Position numbers and translations under genes: made by a program
Notes under the pieces: model-generated
The model's input: only the letters and a program-made list of their open reading frames with translations
What the model was told of the DNA's origin: nothing
The model's database searches: none
Shown: positions 58,451-64,000 of the stretch, one piece after another
Numbering within the stretch: the first letter of the stretch is position 1
How the letters are laid out: every line of letters starts with the position of its first letter
NCBI GenBank assembly: GCA_024734495.1
Contig: JALMQS010000816.1
Location: forward strand, 5,791,171-5,855,170
DNA length: 64,000 nucleotides
DNA from: Forficula auricularia
Taxonomy: Eukaryota; Arthropoda; Insecta; Dermaptera; Forficulidae
Direction of reading: 5' to 3'

Positions 58451-59152
58451 GGTAGTTGTTCCGTCAAATGCGTTTTCTTTGCGTCTGTTTGGAAATTTAG
58501 ACAGATTATTATTTAAATACTTCTGCATCGATTGGTGGCAAAACGAAATTTATGAACAATACAGTTCCGGAGATATTAAATTTCAAAAATCGAGTTTTTC
58601 AGGCTCTCTAACATTACGCTATACGGGATATCGGAAAATTTACATACATATTTAATTATAATTAAGAAACCCTTCTTACCATTTTTATAAAAAACTAAAC
58701 CCAACAATAATCAACACATATTTTAAGACAATTTTGATTCATAGTTACAACACACTTTCTGAGATAATAAGGAATAAATAATAAAAAATGTATAAAAACA
58801 TTTTTTGACTAAAAACAATTTGGCAACAGCGCATTTATTTAACCAGCAAAAGATGCATGCGCTAGATTTTTCAAAATTATAATTTTCAAAAGGTGTAAGA
58901 AGGGGGGATTACATTTGTTAAAAAATAACAAAACGATTTTCATAGAAATTTAAAATGTATTTTATCTGTCATTTTAATATAAAAATATTCAATCTCTTAC
59001 AATGGTGCCAAATTTGTCAAACTAGCACGGGATTGGCTAGAATTGGTACATAAACAGCAAAAAGTTTTGGGCTTATGAACTATGAATCCTTATTGTCTGT
59101 TCTATATACTCTAGCATTAACTTTTTGCTAGTATTGTCGCGAAACAACTACC
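58451..59152. mobile_element. TTAA-flanked non-autonomous DNA element
   Basis: The ends are GGTAGTTGTTCCGTCA and (inverse) GGTAGTTGTTTCGCGACA, immediately flanked by TTAA at 58447-58450 and 59153-59156. TTAA target sites are used by piggyBac and Kolobok superfamilies; the GG start does not fit canonical piggyBac (CCC). About 700 bp, no transposase. Confidence 0.82.
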
Positions 59153-59965
59153 TTAAACATAGATAGCGTCAAATGTTATCTTAAGATTATGAATTAGCTC
59201 GATGGTTCATTATGTTCTTTCAAACTTGTAAATGTTGGTTTGTTTTCGCTGCTATGATCTATCCTAAAAGCAGTGGCGTACCTAGAACTTTTGCCATCCG
59301 GGGCGATCTCCAATTCGCCGCCCTTTCTAAGTCAATCAAATGGTGGTTTTTATAAATTAATAAACATAAATAAATAATTGTAATTGAGACAAACTATAGG
59401 TGGGGAACTTTTTTAATATTGGTTGCCATATTTAAATTAGGCAGTAATAAAGGAGGCCGCATAAGTTGATATACCTATCTATAAATGCAACTTTTATAAA
59501 AATACAAGATGCTTTTTTAAAAGATTAAGTTTCCAACATTTGTTAAAACCATTTTACGTGTTAAAACTTGATTGACAAAGATCATCAAAGGGTTTACAGC
59601 AAAAACAATAAATACTTTTCTTCGATGGTGAATATACCATCCACGTTCGTAATAGCTTTTCAGCATTAGGCAAAATTTGAAAAAACCAGTCACGATTAAG
59701 CTTTTTTATTTTAGCTTTGGGTTTGATTGTATTACCAGGACGTTTTACTCCTTCACTGAAATCAGCGGCTAAATTTTGAATTGCAAAGGGACCTTGACGT
59801 ACCAGGAATACTCCGAGTAAAATTTTTAAGAGATAATATTTTCTACCCTACATTGACTTGACGAAGAGGAAAAATATTCTAAATCATATAGAAATTCATC
59901 GTGGAAATCGAATAGTAAACTTTTGAAGTGAAGAAGTTGTTTTTTACAGCTATAACTAAATATAC

Positions 59966-60090
59966 AAAGGAGACAATAAAAGAGTGTGTCTTCTGCTGGA
60001 ATTATAAATTTTATTTATTTATAACGAGACTATAGTTTCGAGGGCTTTGCCCTCTTCATCAGTCTATTACAATGTATTCACAGGAATTAA
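59966..60090. repeat. Fragment of the 15056/42366 family
   Basis: GGAGACAATAAAAGAGTGTG, CTTCTGCTG and TTATTTATAACGAGACTATA match 42418-42525. It lies inside the hAT-like element and contains the best hammerhead-like core. Confidence 0.75.
60020..60071 (-). ncRNA. Hammerhead ribozyme candidate, most complete
   Basis: On the minus strand: outer stem I TGTAA / TTATA (one G-U), inner AG-A side pairing with TC, canonical CTGATGA, extra A, stem II GAGGGC / GCCCTC with loop AAA, GAA, then ACTATAGT, C. Stem III can close as AC / GT with loop TATA in one molecule, or as an 8-bp palindrome in a dimer. Predicted cleavage is after the GTC. Confidence 0.65.
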
Positions 60091-60143
60091 TACCCCCCCC
60101 TAGGCACGCCACTGCCTAAAACCTTTCATGTCAATAGATAATA

Positions 60144-61017
60144 GGTCAAGAGCCCACGACGGCCAGACCTTCGTTATTTTATAAAAGCTGAAAGTTTTTC
60201 TGTGCATGTCCCCTATACAGGTAAGAACGGCCAGCGACTATAGAGTTTGGGTTGTGGTTACTTTGGCAGGTAACAGGTAATAAAGGTGTATAAAATAGTA
60301 CTTTAAATTCGTTAAAGTATAAAGCTCAATTTTTTTATATTTTCTTCGGGATAACTTTAGAAATCTCGTCATCCATTTCCGGACACTTATGACAGTTGCT
60401 ACCCCCTGCCAGACACCACTAAACTTTCTTTTTGATTTTAAGTCGATTCTTCCACGTTTTCAGTAGAGTTTGCCATTAATAGTCAAAATAACAAAAATGG
60501 AAAGCAATAAGGTTATTCCTCTAGTATTAGATAAGAATCGATTGTTATTTTTGATTTTAAGTCGATTCCTCCATGTCTTCACCAATGGTTATCAATAATA
60601 ACCGAAATGTCAAAAATCTATGTAAAAACCATTAAAACTGTCCGCCTATTGAGGTAACATTTTTTTATAGGTCGCCAAGTAACATATATAAAATTTATCT
60701 TTTATATTATAACGAAAGTATAATTATAATTTATTTAAGTTTAGTGGTGTCTGGCAGGGGTAGCAACTGTCATAAGTGTCCGGCAATGGATGACGAGATT
60801 TCTAAAGTTATCCCGAAGAAAATATAAAAAAATTGAGCTTTATACTTTAACGAATTTAAAGTACTATTTATACACCTTTATTACCTGTTACCTGCCAAAG
60901 TAACCACAACCCAAACTCTATAGTCGCTGGTCGTTCTTACCTGTATAGGGGACATGCACAGAAAAACTTTCAGCTTTTATAAAATAACGAAGGTCTGGCA
61001 GTCGTGGGCTCTTGGAC
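60144..61017. mobile_element. TA-flanked element with near-identical 280-bp inverted arms
   Basis: Arms 60144-60424 and 60740-61017 differ at only about five or six positions by eye (ends GGTCAAGAGCCCACGAC / GTCGTGGGCTCTTGGAC), with TA on each side. The 315-bp centre has a direct repeat (TTTGATTTTAAGTCGATTC at 60430 and 60549). No transposase. The high arm identity suggests recent insertion or gene conversion. Confidence 0.88.
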
Positions 61018-61665
61018 TATAATGAATAGTCAGGGATTATTATATCCGTGATCCTTTTAAAAAATAAATTATCATTCTTCATATCCTTCTTTAATACCAT
61101 TCGATTTAAACCCTATAAAGTCATAAAATTCCTTAAATATTGAGATTTATATGTAGATACTGGAAAACACACAACAATTTGGCCTGATAATTTTTTTTCT
61201 CTAAAACAAGAAATCTTAAAAACTACTGTGAAGTTTTCGAAAAATAAAAGTGCTAATTTTAAATTTTGAATATGGAACTAGATTTCAAGATTTCCGAAAA
61301 AAATAATAATCATTTTGTTCTATTTTCGACTCCATTTTCATTAGAAATAAATTTTCTACTTGCAAACTTTCTGATTGAATGTTCTAGATCAACAATTAGA
61401 TACCGATCTGAATGAAAAATTGAATATTCTCACTTTATTAGAATTGTATATTAATTATCTAGCCAGGAAAAAATATAAATAAATACTAATACATAATATC
61501 CCTTTTTTTAAGTATGTAGGTAGGCATGTATTTACATATACGAGAACCTATTTTCAAGTATAAAATTTACGAAAAAAACTTAGAAGCTCACTCTGAGCTA
61601 AAAAAATAATAAAGTTCTTATTTCTTCATTATTAACTATCTTTTTTGAATAACAAATATCAATAG
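61018..61665. other. AT-rich, no gene seen
   Basis: No gene or repeat family was recognised. Confidence 0.5.
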
Positions 61666-61689
61666 AATTATAATATTTTATCCGAGGTC

Positions 61690-61756
61690 TGAGACAATTT
61701 TTCTCCTTTAAATGTGGATGTGGCCCTTGTAAGCCAAAAGGTTGGACACCCCTGTT
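61690..61756. repeat. hAT-like MITE right end (family of 41652)
   Basis: GTAAGCCAAAAGGTTGGACA and then CCCCTG form the inverse of the CAGGGGTGTCCAAC terminus. The left part is missing. Confidence 0.6.
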
Positions 61757-61769
61757 CTATACTAACACT

Positions 61770-61875
61770 TGAGTTCTTTAGGGATCAGTCATCACCCCAC
61801 GCTTTTCCTCATCTATATCAACGACCTTCTAAATTTGATCTTCAAGTACTCAGATGACACCACTTAACTGGATGA
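61770..61875 (+). pseudogene. LINE reverse transcriptase scrap
   Basis: The frame reads SLGISHHPTLFLIYINDLLN and then KYSDDTT before a stop. LFLIYINDL and the degraded YxDD box (YSDD here) match the palm of the LINE at 15154-16883 (LFLIYINDL ... YADDST). About 70 bases normally found between the two blocks are missing. Confidence 0.8.
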
Positions 61876-62680
61876 TCTTCTTTCATTGTTGTCATAAAAA
61901 ACTACTGTAATTTCATTAATTCATGTACAATTTCTCTAATATATTCGTCCCAATTAAATTTTCCAGTCAGAAGGATTAATTTTTTACTAATTTTGGTAAT
62001 TTGGTGATTAAATGGAAAAACAATCTTGGTAATAAATTTAATCTGCAAAGTCTGCATAACTCTTTGTACTTCTAGCGATATCCTCGCGAATCTAAATGAT
62101 GCTCGTCGCCGATTGAATTCCAGTTCAGCTCACTGATTGAATCAGTCTGCATCAGATCTGGCTCCTTGTTCGTTATTTACTCCACACAGCCCACGCACTA
62201 TTAGCATAGATAAATCGAATGGGAAACTCTGGCAAACCGTGGCTAATCTTCCTTGGGGCACAATCAAGCCGGTAGGAAGCGATTTTTTTCATTCATCCCT
62301 GGGAATATACTTAGGATTTTAAACGACTTATTTTTCTGTCAGGGTCTGATCTCCCTATAATAAGATAACGAAACAAACCGGTCGACTCGTTGTGGTAAAA
62401 AAACATCAATCGCTGCTTTTTGTTGAATTTAGTTTAGAATCCATTCGTCTCAATTACGGGGTGAATAGTAGTCATTTAAATAGCATAAATCAAACCCTTT
62501 TTCTAACCTGTTACAAATCTTGGTGGATAATTATATCAACAAACATTTTTTTTAAATTTTATTAAAAAAAACAAAGCAAAAACATAAAACTCTATTACAC
62601 GAAGCCTCTCCACTCTAAAATAGACGTAGTGTGGCTTCTTTTTATCTTAGCATATTAAATTAATATAAGTACTTAGAATT
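61876..62680. other. AT-rich with a GC-richer middle, no gene
   Basis: 62090-62290 is of average GC and gives a 61-codon frame with no recognised domain. Confidence 0.45.
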
Positions 62681-63245
62681 AAATTAGGTTGGAGTTGGTG
62701 GTGTTTCACAAGGAGAAAAAAAATTAAAATACAAAGATTTTTTTACGTTTACTCTATATATTTCGACAGTCAATGTTCTCCTGACGATGAGTTAAATTCG
62801 TACATGAAAGGGTGACGATGGATGAATATGGGTGACTTGGTTCGGTATGTTTCATTAGCAAATTAAATTTGAGCCAGGAGGTGTTATTTGTATTAAATGA
62901 TGGAATACTCGTAAAGTGAATTGTTTGAAAGAAATTTAATTGGCCTTCAACTGTTTAAATCTATATATTCTACCAATAAAAAATTTCTTAGAAATAAGCA
63001 GGAGAAGACTTGATCTATTTATTAAGAGAAGCTTAGCTAAAAGAATGATTCTTACAACTCTTATAAATTCATCGTACAATAGCAATGCAACCTGCAACAC
63101 TCGTTGCATTGGTAGATTCTAAATCTACAGCACTAACTTAAAATAAAAAAATCTTTGTATTTTAATTTTTTTCTCCTTGTGAATCACCACCAACTCCAAC
63201 CTAATTTAATTTTAATAATGTTTCACTATAAACCAACACCGCGTT
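62681..63245. mobile_element. Inverted-repeat element with one-sided GTTTCACTATAAACCAACACC end
   Basis: Arms 62681-62752 and 63148-63216 are inverses (AATTAGGTTGGAGTTGGTGG; AAATACAAAGATTTTTTTA). Beyond the right arm lies ATGTTTCACTATAAACCAAC (63219 onward), shared with 18126. TATATTTCGACAGTCAATGTTC inside the left arm resembles a decayed hairpin-CGAAATATA motif. It spans a 60-codon frame of no note. Confidence 0.75.
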
Positions 63246-63540
63246 TTCTAAATTTGATAAGTACTAAGTTATGTACCTGGGTATATATATATTTTTTTAT
63301 TTTAAATAAATTTTTCTCTATTCATAGATCAGTGACTTGCAAATTTTAAAACCAAAAATAATACAATGAAATTTCCGATGTGATTTGTTTGATATTCTAT
63401 TTTCTGACTGCAAGATTTTTGGATATCGTTAAATTTTTAAGGAGATTCATTTTTTTGTCATGTCATTTTTTCCAGCCATAAGATATGTAGGGATCGATTT
63501 TCTGCTTTTTTTTTTCAATTAGAAATGTAATTTATTTTTC
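63246..63540. other. AT-rich, nothing recognised
   Basis: No gene or family was recognised. Confidence 0.45.
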
Positions 63541-63544
63541 GATG

Positions 63545-64000
63545 TTAATCGATTCGTGGCTTATGAAAGACTAATTAGCGAAGAAGAAGACCACGCCTTT
63601 TTATAATTAATCGAGCGCGATCTAGGGAAAATTATCAACCAATCACCTTAATTACCAATTAAATCGACGGCTATAAAAGAAGCGAAGCCGTAATTAGCGA
63701 GGCAGTTGCAATTCAGCCCTCACTGTGTGAAGAGCTGTTTTACGCTCTCCAAGAGTTCGCCTGTCGACTTTGGAACGATTGAAGAACAAAGCTGTACGAA
63801 ATCTTGTAACCACGAAGAAGTAATAAATTTCGGGCCTTGTGCCATTTATTTTGTTGAAAGCATTTTTCACGGCCTCCGGCCAATTTCTTATTTTAAAAAA
63901 GCATTTTTCACAAGCCTCCGGGCCAATTCTTATTTTGGGAAAGCAAATTTCACGGCTTTACGCCACCAAGAGAGGTTTTCACCTCTGAAGAAAATCGACG
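63545..64000 (+). promoter_or_regulatory. LTR-like promoter region with tandem repeats, runs off the window
   Basis: GGCTATAAAAGAAGCG (TATA box about 63672) is followed about 30 bases on by TTCAGCCCTCAC, a plausible initiator, and by AATAAA at 63823. The order fits an LTR (U3, R, U5), or a host promoter. From 63853 a 42-bp unit, AAGCATTTTTCACGGCCTCC, repeats about 2.5 times (63858, 63900, 63941) with variants. The segment is GC-richer than its surroundings. Confidence 0.5.

Larger units (their letters stand above)
59271..60114. mobile_element. hAT-like element with 8-bp target duplication
   Basis: The ends are CAGTGGCGTACCTAG and (inverse) CAGTGGCGTGCCTAG. Flanks CCTAAAAG (59263-59270) and CCTAAAAC (60115-60122) agree at 7 of 8. 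The 59966-60090 fragment is nested near the right end. No transposase frame was found. Confidence 0.85.

Noticed and set aside
62769..62815. Plus-strand CTGACGA near 62774 as another hammerhead
   Set aside because: No hairpin plus GAAA follows at a fitting distance; the minus-strand CGAAATATA version has lost the CTGANGA box.

Overview
The window looks like intergenic or heterochromatic DNA from an arthropod, most likely an insect. It is AT-rich (roughly 30% GC by eye) and dense in transposon relics of kinds typical of arthropods: mariner, jockey-type LINEs, Ty3-like LTR elements, Helentrons and hAT miniatures. I found no convincing intact host gene in 64 kb. No bacterial operon, CRISPR array or rRNA is visible. 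The species cannot be named from the sequence.

Layout. 1-1000: Ty3-like integrase C-terminus and the start of its 3' LTR. 3073-4146: a long-TIR element with a second element inserted in one arm, flanked by a 12-bp target duplication. 4367-4850: a Helentron-associated repeat (called 'HINE-like' here) joined to an arm of an inverted-repeat element. 8440-8760: mariner transposase C-terminus. 10082-12100: three palindromic elements in a row. 12648-17145: a four-layer nest. A HINE-like repeat is split by an internally deleted Helentron (Pif1 helicase C-terminus plus endonuclease) and, 20 bp further on, by an inverted-repeat element with a 12-bp target duplication; that element is itself split by a jockey-type LINE. 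17240-18420: two hAT-like miniatures. 19430-21125: 3' half of a second LINE with RNase H, minus strand. 22490-22885, 24994-26024 and 28323-29088: inverted-repeat elements. 32100-33250: the longest HINE-like copy, with four tandem core units. 34-44 kb: mainly hAT-like miniatures and a SINE. 47.0-47.5 kb: a C-rich block. 48.4-49.5 kb: an LTR-like promoter and a LINE C-terminus. 50.6-61 kb: pogo-like, TTAA-flanked, hAT-like and near-identical-arm elements. 63.5-64 kb: a TATA-containing, LTR-like end with tandem repeats.

The most interesting signal is a short motif recurring in otherwise different inverted-repeat elements. It reads CTGANGA, one extra base, a perfect hairpin whose sequence differs between families, then CGAA and a self-complementary run (ACGT, ATATAT or ACTATAGT) ending in T, then a non-G base. 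This matches the hammerhead ribozyme core, with stem II covarying between families and a palindromic stem III. At least five copies also show a stem I, of uneven quality. The host elements have 12-14-bp target duplications, inverted arms and a one-sided extension, all features known for Penelope-like elements. My inference is that several families of non-autonomous Penelope-like elements here carry hammerheads; no Penelope reverse transcriptase or GIY-YIG nuclease is present.
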